Position numbers and translations under genes: made by a program | NCBI GenBank assembly: GCA_002787235.1 | Contig: PCWG01000045.1 | Coordinates: forward strand, 327 to 32,809 | Reading direction: 5' to 3' | DNA length: 32,483 bases | Source of the DNA: Nitrospinae bacterium CG11_big_fil_rev_8_21_14_0_20_45_15 | GTDB taxonomy: Bacteria > Nitrospinota > Nitrospinia > Nitrospinales > VA-1 | Notes under the pieces: generated by a model | Told to the model about the DNA's origin: nothing | Seen by the model: the letters and a program-made list of their open reading frames with translations, nothing else | Databases searched by the model: none | Shown here: one piece after another, positions 15,130 to 22,931 of the stretch | How positions within the stretch are numbered: position 1 is the first letter of the stretch | How the letters are laid out: each line of letters starts with the position of its first letter

Positions 15130-16188
15130 TTAAAAATCAACGGGTTGAAGGACTTCTATAAGAGCTTGCATTTTTTCAACGGGACCGATCGAAATTCTGA
15201 GATAAGTTTCAAAGCCTTCTATTGCAAGTCCGCCGCGAACCAAAATCCCTGCTTTTGAAAGTAGGTTGATAACGGTTTGTTTATTGTCCTTGAAATCAAT
15301 GTAAACGAAGTTGGCGTGTGTGTCTTGAAAATTCAGCCCCTTTGATTTGGCAAACTCAAGAAGAGACTTTTTCCCCTGTTCTGTATCGGAGAGGTAGTTT
15401 TCAGAAATTTCAGGCTGGTCCAATAATTTCATCGCGGCCAGGATACAGAGGGAATTGACTTCATACATCGGGCGAAACTTGTACAGCAGTTGAGCGACCT
15501 CAGGTTGTGCGACAAGATAACCGATGCGGAGGCCCGCCAGACCGTAAGCTTTTGAGAACGTCCTGCTGACAATCAGGTTATCGTGCTCGTTCAGTAAAGA
15601 GATAGCCGTTTGTTTGCAGAATCCGTAGTAGGCCTCATCGACCAATACGGGAACCTGAAAGCTGGCGGCTTTGACAATAATAGCTGTGAGATCTGTTTCA
15701 GAAATCAGGGTTCCTGTTGGGCTGTTGGGATTTGCGATGACAACCAATTCTGTTTTTGGCCCAATGCTATTTAGAAGGCCGGGGATATCGAGTTGTAATT
15801 GAGTGTCATAACCGATGGCCTTTTTTTGCGCGCCGTGTAATTCACAATAAATATCTACCATCGCAAAAGTGGGATCAAGAACGATGACCTCTCCGCCCGG
15901 ATTTACAAACAAATCGAAGCAGTGTCGAATCGCCGCATCGGAGCCAGCGGTGATCATGAGTTGGTCCACGTTCAGCTGGTGCAGTTGCGCCAATTTCTCA
16001 TACAGAGCCTCGGGCTCAGGATACGCCGTCAGATGGTCTGAACGGATGTCTGCGATAAAGGCATCGAAAAATTCTTTCGGGAAATCTGTGATGCGCTCGT
16101 TCTTGTCCAGTCTTATCAAACCATGACGGGTTTTTGATTCGCCGCGTAAACGATGGACGCTTTTGACCCATGCTTTATGTTTTATCAT
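15130..16188 (-). CDS. Class I/II PLP aminotransferase, histidinol-phosphate aminotransferase-like
   Basis: A 352-residue fold-type I PLP enzyme. Landmarks: R-L-D-K-N-E (27-32), A-Y-P-E-P (55-59), A-G-S-D-A-A-I (81-87), A-N-P-N-S-P-T-G-T (152-160), D-E-A-Y-Y-G-F (184-190), the Schiff-base lysine K213 in S-R-T-F-S-K-A-Y-G-L-A-G-L-R, and the C-terminal Y-L-R-I-S-I-G with its carboxylate Arg. HisC works in histidine biosynthesis, but no other his gene is here. The neighbours are a SPASM radical SAM enzyme (10 bases upstream) and a GT-like gene, so a role in making an amino sugar or amino alcohol for a glycan is more likely. HisC-like proteins in capsule loci have also turned out to be phospho-amino-acid decarboxylases, so the reaction type is open. 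Confidence 0.88.
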   Translation of the reverse strand: MIKHKAWVKSVHRLRGESKTRHGLIRLDKNERITDFPKEFFDAFIADIRSDHLTAYPEPEALYEKLAQLHQLNVDQLMITAGSDAAIRHCFDLFVNPGGEVIVLDPTFAMVDIYCELHGAQKKAIGYDTQLQLDIPGLLNSIGPKTELVVIANPNSPTGTLISETDLTAIIVKAASFQVPVLVDEAYYGFCKQTAISLLNEHDNLIVSRTFSKAYGLAGLRIGYLVAQPEVAQLLYKFRPMYEVNSLCILAAMKLLDQPEISENYLSDTEQGKKSLLEFAKSKGLNFQDTHANFVYIDFKDNKQTVINLLSKAGILVRGGLAIEGFETYLRISIGPVEKMQALIEVLQPVDF

Positions 16189-16198
16189 TTTTAAATTC

Positions 16199-17362
16199 CT
16201 AGATCACCGTGCATGCGGTGCAGGGTTTTCTGCTTTCGCGTTTGTTGTTGAGATGATCGGCTCTCAGTTCTTCGTAGTCGGCAGAACGCCACAACTCGGT
16301 CAAATCAAGGTCCTTTAGAAAACCTTTTGACAGAGTCGATTTGTAATCAACATCGCAGGGGTTCGCTTGACCGTCCCACCAGACGAACATTCGACGCCAT
16401 AAATCCGAACAGGGTTTGCTGATTCCGTTTGCGGGCTGGCTGTAAACATTTTCCCAGGGATTGTATTGTACGAACGCGACCTGGTCGACAAGATCGCCCC
16501 AGACTTTCTGCATGGAATTGATGTCCTGCTCGTCCGAAAATTTAACGCCTGAAACACGGGTGATGACGGGAAGGTTGGAATACTGGATCTGTCGAATTTT
16601 TTGGAATCGCTCGATGTTGCTGAGAACAGTAGCGAGATTGCCGTTAACGCGCAGTTTACTGTACAGAGGCTCCGTTGCAGCATCCGCAGAAAATACCACT
16701 GTTTTTACGCCACCGGAAAGTATGGCGTGACATTTTTCTTCATCCAGCAAAGATGCATTGGTGTTGATTTTCAGATTGAGAAATTTTCCGCGTGTGTATT
16801 CCAGCATGGGAACGATGTCTTTGCAGATCAACGGTTCTCCTCTGGAAGCCAGTGAAATGAACTCAATGTTCCCCACGGCCTGATCGATGATTTGTTTGAA
16901 CAGGTCCAGTGACATTTGACCCATGAATCCATGCGATTTGTCGGAAAAGGTAGGGTCCGTTTCAAAGCAGAATACGCACCGAAAATTACAAATCGAGGTG
17001 GGTTCGATTTGAAGATAGGGTGGATACGCGTCAAGAATTCTATTTTGAGGATAGATTTCATAGCGGTAGCGATGCACCAGATAACGCGGTAAATCGGCAT
17101 CGGATACGGTTGCGATTTCTTCCACTACATTTGGACTGAGTGAAAAACACGGTCGATTGTTTTCCGGCGTTGGAGAAAGCAGGTCTTTGCAGAGCTGATC
17201 AAAAATGGGTCGATGCGGCTCCGACAAATTTTTGAGGCAATCTTCCTTGTCGGACAGCTCGGCAATACGCTTCATGGATACAGCGAGCAGATCATTGTTC
17301 TGGTGCCGGATCTCGACAAAGCTGTTGTGTTTTTCGTAGATGGGGCGATTTTTCTCGGTCAC
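16199..17362 (-). CDS. Radical SAM protein with C-terminal SPASM/twitch cysteines
   Basis: A 387-residue radical SAM enzyme. The SAM-cleaving cluster motif is C125-x3-C129-x2-C132 (S-I-C-N-F-R-C-V-F-C), preceded by a 110-residue N-terminal extension. F-I-S-L-A-S-R-G-E-P-L (168-178) is the GE/SAM-binding part. C-terminal Cys C318, C336, C381 and C384 (P-C-D-V-D-Y; P-C-T-A-C) form a SPASM-like auxiliary Fe-S site, typical of enzymes acting on peptides, sugars or alcohols. The start is GTG 17362 with AGAGGA about ten bases upstream. It sits 14 bases after the CMP-sugar synthetase and 10 before the HisC-like gene, so it is in the operon. Such enzymes in glycan loci may epimerise, dehydrogenate or rearrange a sugar; the exact reaction is not shown. 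Confidence 0.9.
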   Translation of the reverse strand: MTEKNRPIYEKHNSFVEIRHQNNDLLAVSMKRIAELSDKEDCLKNLSEPHRPIFDQLCKDLLSPTPENNRPCFSLSPNVVEEIATVSDADLPRYLVHRYRYEIYPQNRILDAYPPYLQIEPTSICNFRCVFCFETDPTFSDKSHGFMGQMSLDLFKQIIDQAVGNIEFISLASRGEPLICKDIVPMLEYTRGKFLNLKINTNASLLDEEKCHAILSGGVKTVVFSADAATEPLYSKLRVNGNLATVLSNIERFQKIRQIQYSNLPVITRVSGVKFSDEQDINSMQKVWGDLVDQVAFVQYNPWENVYSQPANGISKPCSDLWRRMFVWWDGQANPCDVDYKSTLSKGFLKDLDLTELWRSADYEELRADHLNNKRESRKPCTACTVI

Positions 17363-17376
17363 TTTTTGTCTGTCCT

Positions 17377-18132
17377 CTACGCTTCTTCAAATCCGTGTTT
17401 GCGAAGCCAGAATTCAACCATAGGCACCTGCCATTCGTAGTCAACGTCGCATCCGCCCCAGTTTGGAATAGGGGCGATGTTCTGTCCCATCCATTTTTGC
17501 GGTAAAAGTCCCTCTGCCATTTTCTCCAGACATTTTGGGCGGACGACAGAAACCCCCATATCGGCAAAATGGACATCTCCCTGAGAATCGCGGTCACAAT
17601 TCAGAGAACGAGGATCTCCAAATGTTTCGAAAGGAACCATGGGGCGCAGACACCCGTCGGGCCCCAGTTTGCGTGCGCGAAGCGGACTCCACATATTGTA
17701 AACCGAAGTGGTGACTGCGGAGTCAAAGGTTTCATCATTGCGAAGAATTTCGATTCCCTTGTCAATCAGTACGCTATTCAAAGTTGCGGCGTTGGCAAAT
17801 AATAAGACGATCAGTTCGACGCGTTTGCCTTCTTCAGCAAGCAGTCGTTTGATCTCATAATACCCGTGGGCAAAGACATCTTCTCCCAATGCTTGTTTGG
17901 TTGCCAGTTCGGGTGGACGTTCGATCAACTCAGCACCGTGCTCTTTGGCAAGGGTCATGATTTCAGGGCAATCGGTTGAAACAAAAACCCGTTTAACATG
18001 AGAAGATTCCTTTGCCGCTAACAGCGGATAGCTGACGAGGGGACGCCCTAAAACGGGATAAACATTTTTTCCGGGAAACGCAACACTGCCTTTACGTCCA
18101 ATCACAAGCGCACAAACAATAGATTCACTCAC
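17377..18132 (-). CDS. Acylneuraminate cytidylyltransferase family (CMP-sugar synthetase)
   Basis: A 251-residue NeuA/KdsB-like enzyme joining CMP from CTP to an acidic sugar or related hydroxy acid, making an activated donor for glycan assembly. The nucleotide loop is G-R-K-G-S-V-A-F-P-G-K-N-V (12-24), followed by G-R-P-L-V-S-Y-P-L. V-S-T-D-C-P-E-I (the S-T-D motif) and E-R-P-P-E-L-A are in place. P-I-P-N-W-G-G-C-D-V-D-Y-E-W-Q near the end matches the family's D-I-D-x-x-x-D region. GTG 18132 follows AAGGA by eight bases. It begins 21 bases after the HAD phosphatase stop, consistent with a phosphatase-then-activation pathway. No sialic-acid synthase (NeuB) is nearby, so the sugar is probably not a standard nonulosonate made here. 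Confidence 0.9.
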   Translation of the reverse strand: MSESIVCALVIGRKGSVAFPGKNVYPVLGRPLVSYPLLAAKESSHVKRVFVSTDCPEIMTLAKEHGAELIERPPELATKQALGEDVFAHGYYEIKRLLAEEGKRVELIVLLFANAATLNSVLIDKGIEILRNDETFDSAVTTSVYNMWSPLRARKLGPDGCLRPMVPFETFGDPRSLNCDRDSQGDVHFADMGVSVVRPKCLEKMAEGLLPQKWMGQNIAPIPNWGGCDVDYEWQVPMVEFWLRKHGFEEA

Positions 18133-18153
18133 TGATACATTCCTTAAAAAAAA

Positions 18154-18810
18154 TCAAAAATTTAAATCATCGAAAGAACATCCCTGCAACCGTTTTTGCA
18201 GATCTTGATTGAAAGGGGTACGGCGCAGTAAAAAGGACACGTTATTTTTCTCGGCGGCATGGAAGTCGGTTGAAGAATCTCCCACCACCAAAGCCTGTTC
18301 GGCGGGACAACCAAGGCGGTTCAATACCTCGCTGACGACTTCGGTTTTAGGCTTCGGTGCGCCGTAAATTTCTCTAAAATAATGGGCGATTCCCAACGCA
18401 TTCAATATGCTTTCAATTTCTTCCTGAGGGGTCGCGGTGATCAAAATAAAATGTTGGTCGGTGTGGTTTATCTGCAAATATTCGCGTACCCCGGGGACCC
18501 ATGGAGAATCAACCACGGCTTGCTGAACTAAATTTGAAAATTGCTCACAAAGATCCTGAATCCGTTCTGGGGAGCTTGTCGTACCTGTCCAGCTCAAGTA
18601 TAGCGGAATTTTCTCATAACGGGAAACACCCCCATGAAGACTGTGGTGATGGCGTACCTTTTTGATCACATCCATGCCGTAGGAAGAGAACAGCTTCTCA
18701 TATCCCTCTGACTTTACAGTGACAGAATCTTTGATCACACCGTCAAAGTCCCAGAAGATCACTTGCCGGGATTTTAATAGAGCGCAAGCCTCTTGTTTTA
18801 AATCAGTCAT
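18154..18810 (-). CDS. HAD-superfamily phosphatase
   Basis: A 218-residue HAD hydrolase of the phosphoglycolate phosphatase-like (subfamily IA) type, removing phosphate from a small metabolite. Motif I is W-D-F-D-G-V-I-K-D (nucleophile first Asp), motif II I-L-I-T-A-T-P, motif III Lys in A-P-K-P-K-T-E-V, and motif IV V-V-G-D-S-S-T-D. The helical cap between motifs I and II is present (about 30-110). ATG 18810 is preferred to GTG 18819; neither has a clear Shine-Dalgarno. It lies directly upstream of the CMP-sugar synthetase in the run, suggesting it dephosphorylates the sugar phosphate before activation, as KdsC does in the Kdo pathway. Confidence 0.88.
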   Translation of the reverse strand: MTDLKQEACALLKSRQVIFWDFDGVIKDSVTVKSEGYEKLFSSYGMDVIKKVRHHHSLHGGVSRYEKIPLYLSWTGTTSSPERIQDLCEQFSNLVQQAVVDSPWVPGVREYLQINHTDQHFILITATPQEEIESILNALGIAHYFREIYGAPKPKTEVVSEVLNRLGCPAEQALVVGDSSTDFHAAEKNNVSFLLRRTPFNQDLQKRLQGCSFDDLNF

Positions 18811-18861
18811 GGCAGTCACTGTGCTTGCGTGCGATGCCCTGTTTGATTATGTATTTTCTGG

Positions 18862-19785
18862 TTATGAGTCTTCATTGTCGATGGGATTTCCCTGAGAATT
18901 CGATTGTTCAATGCGTACTTCGTCGATCAATTGCAACAGGCCTTGCCCCAGATCCACATGAAGTGGTGGCACGTATTTTCGGCCCAGACGGGGTTGATAC
19001 GCATAAGGTGTGCGAACGTAGTGTCCGATCAATTCTTTTTCTATAAATTCAACTTTATCAGGGATGCCCAGAATTTCGGCCAGCATCTTTAACAAATCGC
19101 TCACGCGCATGGGTTCCTGACCCGTGAGGACGACACTCTGATTGCGAAAGTCATTTCCCAATGCGACGACGCTGGCTTTGGCGGCATCTTCAACGTGAAT
19201 GTATTCGCGTAAGGAGTCCGAGCTTCCTTCATAGCTTACTTTGCCGGTTTCCATCGCTCTGCGAACAATGCGGAGGAGACCATTGCCATCGTCCGCTCTG
19301 GGGCCATAAAGAGAACCGTAGCGCAGGATGGTGTAGTCAAGATTGAAAACGCGTTGGTATTCTTCAACATAGTGCTCACCGGCCTGTTTACTGCATCGGT
19401 AAAATCCGCCTTCGCGGCTGTACACGTAAACGGTGCTGGCATAAACGTAACGTTTCACATTGTGTTTCTTGCAGGCTTCCAGTGCATGAACGTTACCGAG
19501 TACATTGATTTTTACGGTTTCTATCGGCTTGTCAAGAGCTTGATTGAGGTCTGCGAGAGCCGCAAAGTTATACACTGCCTGAGAACCGGAAATCGCTTGA
19601 TCGAGTCGATCCAGGTCGAGCAGGTCGCCGATGATCATTTCTTGTCCGGGTTGTTTCCAGGGAGAGTCCACCCAGTCATAGATGCGCACCTGAAATCCGG
19701 CCGCGCTCAAATGATCGGCGACGTGGGAACCGATGAAACCGCTTCCCCCAATCACCGTTACAATGCCCTTTTTATTTCCAGTCAT
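18862..19785 (-). CDS. NAD-dependent epimerase/dehydratase (extended SDR)
   Basis: A 307-residue extended short-chain dehydrogenase acting on nucleotide sugars. The NAD-binding G-G-S-G-F-I-G (13-19) is near the N-terminus, D-L-L-D-L-D marks the adenine-binding region, and the catalytic Y-x3-K appears in G-F-Y-R-C-S-K-Q-A-G-E. R-Y-G-S-L-Y-G-P-R follows, as in UDP-glucose 4-epimerase relatives. V-Y-A-S-T-V-Y-V-Y contains the catalytic Ser/Thr. The ATG overlaps the stop of the upstream 2-hydroxyacid dehydrogenase by four bases (ATGA), so translation is coupled. Whether it is an epimerase, dehydratase or reductase is not evident from the sequence. Confidence 0.9.
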   Translation of the reverse strand: MTGNKKGIVTVIGGSGFIGSHVADHLSAAGFQVRIYDWVDSPWKQPGQEMIIGDLLDLDRLDQAISGSQAVYNFAALADLNQALDKPIETVKINVLGNVHALEACKKHNVKRYVYASTVYVYSREGGFYRCSKQAGEHYVEEYQRVFNLDYTILRYGSLYGPRADDGNGLLRIVRRAMETGKVSYEGSSDSLREYIHVEDAAKASVVALGNDFRNQSVVLTGQEPMRVSDLLKMLAEILGIPDKVEFIEKELIGHYVRTPYAYQPRLGRKYVPPLHVDLGQGLLQLIDEVRIEQSNSQGNPIDNEDS

Positions 19786-20765
19786 AGATTTTGGCTTTGA
19801 ATGCGATATTCTTCTTGAGGAACTTCACTCTCTAGTGTTTTCCCTGTTAAAAAGCGTACAGCCTCTTCAGTGGCTTTGATTTCCATTTCGGTACGACAGT
19901 CAATGGACATGGAGCCCATGTGGGCCGTCAGCAAACATCGTTCAATTTGAGCGAGCTTGCCATTGTAAGGTTCATTTTCAAACACATCCATAGCCGCGCC
20001 ACTGAGGTGTCCTTCAGCCATGACATCGTGGAGATCGTCCTCGTTGATGATGCCCCCGCGTGATGTGTTGATCAGCATCGCGTCTTTTTTCATTGCCAGT
20101 AATTGCTCGCGCCGGATCATGTCCTGGGTCAATTGTGTCAAGGGAAGGTGCAGGCTGATGAGGTCTGCCTCTGAATATATTTTTTCCTTGGAGACCCAGG
20201 CAAGTTTGAATTCCTTATCCAGTTTGTGATTGGGCTGGATGTCGTTGGCCAGGATTTTGAGCATACCAAAGCCTTTCATGCAACGCAATACACGGGTTCC
20301 AATCCTCCCCATTCCTATGATACCAATGACCACTTCGGACAGTCTTCGCCCGTAAATGCGATGCCATTTCCCCTGATGCATTTGCGTGTTGGAAACATGT
20401 GTCGAGCGCAGGAGGGTCAACATCATTCCCAGCGTGAGTTCGGCTACCGCCGGGCTTGGGCTGTCGGGTGTGTAAGAAACTTTGATTCCCCGTCGTTGCG
20501 CTGAAAGCAGGTCGACACTGTCCAGACCGATGCCTACTCTTGAGATCAGTTTGAGTTTGTTGGCATGTGCCAGAACCTTTTCGGTGATCGGTTCCGTTCC
20601 TGCAATCAAAACATCGAATTCAGGAATCATATTGGCCAACTGATCTTCCGTGAGCTTTTTGTTATGCGGATTGATCAGATACTCGATATTGGCTTTTTCG
20701 AGCAATTCCAAAGGCCGAGGATTTTTATCTCCAAAAGGGACCGTGGTGATGAGTGCTTTTGCCAT
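19782..20765 (-). CDS. D-isomer-specific 2-hydroxyacid dehydrogenase (phosphoglycerate dehydrogenase-like)
   Basis: A 327-residue NAD-dependent dehydrogenase of the SerA/PdxB superfamily. The Rossmann motif is G-I-I-G-M-G-R-I-G-T-R-V (147-158), with an acidic residue at the end of the next strand (A-N-D-I). Catalytic residues are visible: Arg in N-T-S-R-G-G-I-I-N-E, Glu in D-V-F-E-N-E-P, and His in L-L-T-A-H-M-G-S. The ACT domain of SerA is absent. Neighbours argue for a role in supplying a hydroxy-acid or keto-acid precursor for the surface glycan rather than serine synthesis. It starts six bases after the 6-phosphogluconolactonase stop. Confidence 0.9.
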   Translation of the reverse strand: MAKALITTVPFGDKNPRPLELLEKANIEYLINPHNKKLTEDQLANMIPEFDVLIAGTEPITEKVLAHANKLKLISRVGIGLDSVDLLSAQRRGIKVSYTPDSPSPAVAELTLGMMLTLLRSTHVSNTQMHQGKWHRIYGRRLSEVVIGIIGMGRIGTRVLRCMKGFGMLKILANDIQPNHKLDKEFKLAWVSKEKIYSEADLISLHLPLTQLTQDMIRREQLLAMKKDAMLINTSRGGIINEDDLHDVMAEGHLSGAAMDVFENEPYNGKLAQIERCLLTAHMGSMSIDCRTEMEIKATEEAVRFLTGKTLESEVPQEEYRIQSQNL

Positions 20766-20771
20766 TTTGTA

Positions 20772-21497
20772 TTACCAGCGAGACTCTAAAAAGTCTTGAA
20801 AATTTCTGCTATTTTTAAAATCATTTCTAATTTGACTGCTCGCATCTCTGTCCAATAGCCAGGTACCTCCCAAGGTCAGACGAACGGGCAGGGAGGAAAA
20901 ATCGGTTTTAGATTCAAAAGCTGTGTCCAGAGTTTTGCCTTTTGCAATTCCCGTGGCCAAAACAAAAATATACCGGGCGCGAGTGATGACATCGGGAGTT
21001 ACGGTCAAACGTTGACAGGGTGCTTTGGGTCCTGTGATGGATTCTACCCCCCTTCGTTCTGAAAGCAGGACCGGGTCGTGAGGGAAAAGCGATGCGATGT
21101 GGCCGTCCTCTCCCATGCCCAGAAGCAGGACATCAATGGTTTCTGGAAGCATTTGAGCGTAGGCTTTTGCCGCCGCCGCCCGGTCTGGGTTTTCAGCTTC
21201 CATACGAACGATGGAAGTCACTCCGGGCAAAGTCCTCATCACCAACGCATAATTGCTTTCGGGATGATCGGGTGCCACGCAACGCTCATCACCCAAGTAG
21301 AAGTGTATTTTATCCAGTGGCAACGCAGAAGTGCGGGACCAATACAGATACAAACGTTCTGCGACGGTTCCACCTGTGAGCATGAGATTACAAGTGCCCT
21401 GTCTGGAGATAACAAGTTCTACAGCTTTTCCGACTGCTTCCGCCGCCATCTCTGGCCAACTGTCCCAATCGTCACTGGTCAAAATACATGGTTCCAA
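20772..21497 (-). CDS. pgl: 6-phosphogluconolactonase
   Basis: A 241-residue enzyme hydrolysing 6-phosphogluconolactone in the oxidative pentose phosphate pathway. Family marks: L-M-L-T-G-G-T-V-A-E-R-L-Y (38-50), Y-L-G-D-E-R-C-V-A-P (67-76), S-N-Y and the signature L-G-M-G-E-D-G-H-I-A-S-L-F-P (128-141). The start is TTG 21497, the only codon that yields the usual N-terminus; CAGGTG lies about nine bases upstream. No zwf or gnd gene is next to it. Its place inside the glycan run suggests either a metabolic supply role or recruitment. The related glucosamine-6-phosphate deaminase family is less likely, given the intact signature. Confidence 0.92.
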   Translation of the reverse strand: MEPCILTSDDWDSWPEMAAEAVGKAVELVISRQGTCNLMLTGGTVAERLYLYWSRTSALPLDKIHFYLGDERCVAPDHPESNYALVMRTLPGVTSIVRMEAENPDRAAAAKAYAQMLPETIDVLLLGMGEDGHIASLFPHDPVLLSERRGVESITGPKAPCQRLTVTPDVITRARYIFVLATGIAKGKTLDTAFESKTDFSSLPVRLTLGGTWLLDRDASSQIRNDFKNSRNFQDFLESRW

Positions 21498-21548
21498 AAT
21501 CGTTCACCTGTTGCAAAATTATAAAACTTCAGATTCTCACTGAAATGC

Positions 21549-22283
21549 TCAAACTTTGCGTTGCAACTCCAGTAATTTACGCGAAATTTCATCTCTCCGC
21601 AAAAGAACTTTAACCGCAGGTGACAGATCAAATTCATTGACGGTGGAGTCAATCGCTTGGAGGGGTTCGGTCCCATCCATGAGCAGACCGTCCATGAACG
21701 CTTCAATCTTCTCTTTACGTTCTGAATGCGTCTTATGTGGATAGTCGGCTTTCGACATCAAAGCAAAATCGATATTTGGCCAGTACTGATTGATGAAGTC
21801 GTCAAAGTCCACAGGGACTCCCTTGCTCAGAGTAATGTCTCTGGCTTTCTCCGGGGCCTCTTTGAGAAGTTTGTTGTAAAGGGAAACGATCGATTCAACA
21901 CAATCGTATATGATCATCGAATGAATCTCATTCATGGTCTCGTACGATCCGAAAGAATCCATCGACTTGACCAGAAGGACCAGCGCAAAGTGAGTCGATT
22001 CTTTGTCGAGAAAATTTGCGGTCCAGGGAAATCGCGAATGATACCAGGCATCGATATCGCTGGGATATTCCTGACGGGAAGAATCCGCGGGAGGCTGAAA
22101 ATCGTTTTCGACATAATCCAGAATATCGTCCAATTCTTTATACGATAGATCAAGCCCGGCTCGAACGATTGTGTAGGGAAACAACTGTCGATAATAGGTC
22201 TCGCGTTCCCTTTGTTCGGTCGGGATATTTTCATAGATAATCGACTCAGGACGCTGGTCGATGGCTTTTGCAAAAATTAACAT
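21549..22283 (-). CDS. Hypothetical protein of 244 residues
   Basis: Not recognised. A soluble, acidic, mainly helical protein with no signal peptide, membrane span or Cys cluster. Notable stretches are Y-Y-R-Q-L-F-P-Y-T-I-V-R-A-G-L-D-L-S, W-Y-H-S-R-F-P-W-T-A-N-F-L, E-T-M-N-E-I-H-S-M-I-I-Y-D and a Lys/Glu-rich C-terminus ending L-L-E-L-Q-R-K-V. ATG 22283 has AAAGG about seven bases upstream. It is the first gene of the long minus-strand glycan run, 51 bases before pgl, with its own upstream region facing the copper efflux operon. It is therefore placed where a regulator or pathway-specific protein might sit, but nothing in the sequence shows a DNA-binding motif. Confidence 0.7.
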   Translation of the reverse strand: MLIFAKAIDQRPESIIYENIPTEQRERETYYRQLFPYTIVRAGLDLSYKELDDILDYVENDFQPPADSSRQEYPSDIDAWYHSRFPWTANFLDKESTHFALVLLVKSMDSFGSYETMNEIHSMIIYDCVESIVSLYNKLLKEAPEKARDITLSKGVPVDFDDFINQYWPNIDFALMSKADYPHKTHSERKEKIEAFMDGLLMDGTEPLQAIDSTVNEFDLSPAVKVLLRRDEISRKLLELQRKV

Positions 22284-22430
22284 AACAAAACCTTTGATGT
22301 GAAGGGACTGATAAAATTCAGATCGACCATTCTACCTTCTTGATAGCATTTTTAGGGATTTTTCAACAGGCGGCCTAATAATTTCCAGAGGCAGATATTA
22401 AATCAAAAAAAACATTTTTGTTTGCATGGT

Positions 22431-22459
22431 TTGCAAAACGATTCAGTTAGGACTATATT
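22431..22459 (+). promoter_or_regulatory. Candidate sigma70 promoter for the copper efflux operon
   Basis: TTGCAA (22431-22436) and TATATT (22454-22459) are separated by 17 bases, 35 bases before the ATG of the small Cys protein. A CTATA...TATAG interrupted inverted repeat (22453-22468) overlaps the -10. Regulator unknown; no CueR or CusRS gene is in the window. Confidence 0.4.
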
Positions 22460-22493
22460 AAAGTATAGCTTATCATTTACCGTAACTAATGTT

Positions 22494-22763
22494 ATGAAGA
22501 GTTTTTTCAAAAAACACAGGGCGATTTTTCTCTCGGCAATAGTGGTTTGTCTGCTATTTGTCGCGAGTCCTGCTTCGGGTGCGGTCCATGACGGCATGCA
22601 GGATTGTGCCATCAGCACCACCTGTATGCATTGTGCCGTTCCCAATTCTGCCACATCATTGGTGTTTTCGGTGTTTCTTAAAACCGACCATTTCAGTCCA
22701 TTTGCGTTTGCTATTTATATCCCCCCCACATTGCAACCGCTCACACCCCCTCCCAAAGCGTAG
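22494..22763 (+). CDS. Small secreted Cys/His/Met protein leading the copper efflux operon
   Basis: An 89-residue protein with a Sec signal peptide (about 1-30: basic M-K-S-F-F-K-K-H-R, hydrophobic core, S-P-A-S-G-A). The mature part starts with a metal-ligand-rich stretch: H32, M35, C38, C44, M45, H46, C47 in V-H-D-G-M-Q-D-C and C-M-H-C. A hydrophobic segment and a Pro-rich tail (I-P-P-T-L-Q-P-L-T-P-P-P-K-A) follow. This layout resembles the small proteins that often precede heavy-metal RND operons, and it may be a periplasmic Cu(I)/Ag(I) carrier or sensor in place of CusF. ATG 22494 has no clear Shine-Dalgarno. Gene order and the signal peptide support it more than any family match. Confidence 0.65.
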   Translation: MKSFFKKHRAIFLSAIVVCLLFVASPASGAVHDGMQDCAISTTCMHCAVPNSATSLVFSVFLKTDHFSPFAFAIYIPPTLQPLTPPPKA

Positions 22764-22805
22764 TCTGTAGCCCATCCGTATTTGTATTTTTGTTTGCTTG
22801 AGTTT

Positions 22806-22820
22806 CGGTCTCTTAGACCG
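22806..22820. repeat. Short hairpin in the spacer before the efflux genes
   Basis: CGGTCT-CTT-AGACCG: a 6-bp perfect stem with a 3-base loop in the 156-base gap between the small Cys protein and the CusC-like gene. No T-run follows. It could separate expression of the first gene from the rest or stabilise the 3' mRNA. Confidence 0.35.
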
Positions 22821-22931
22821 TGATAACGCGTGCACTTTGTTTGTTTCTCCGTTCGTACTGAATGTTGATGGAACAGGCTTTGTGTATTTGCGAGCGAATT
22901 TTACCCTTTCATAAAAAATATGGAGACAGTC

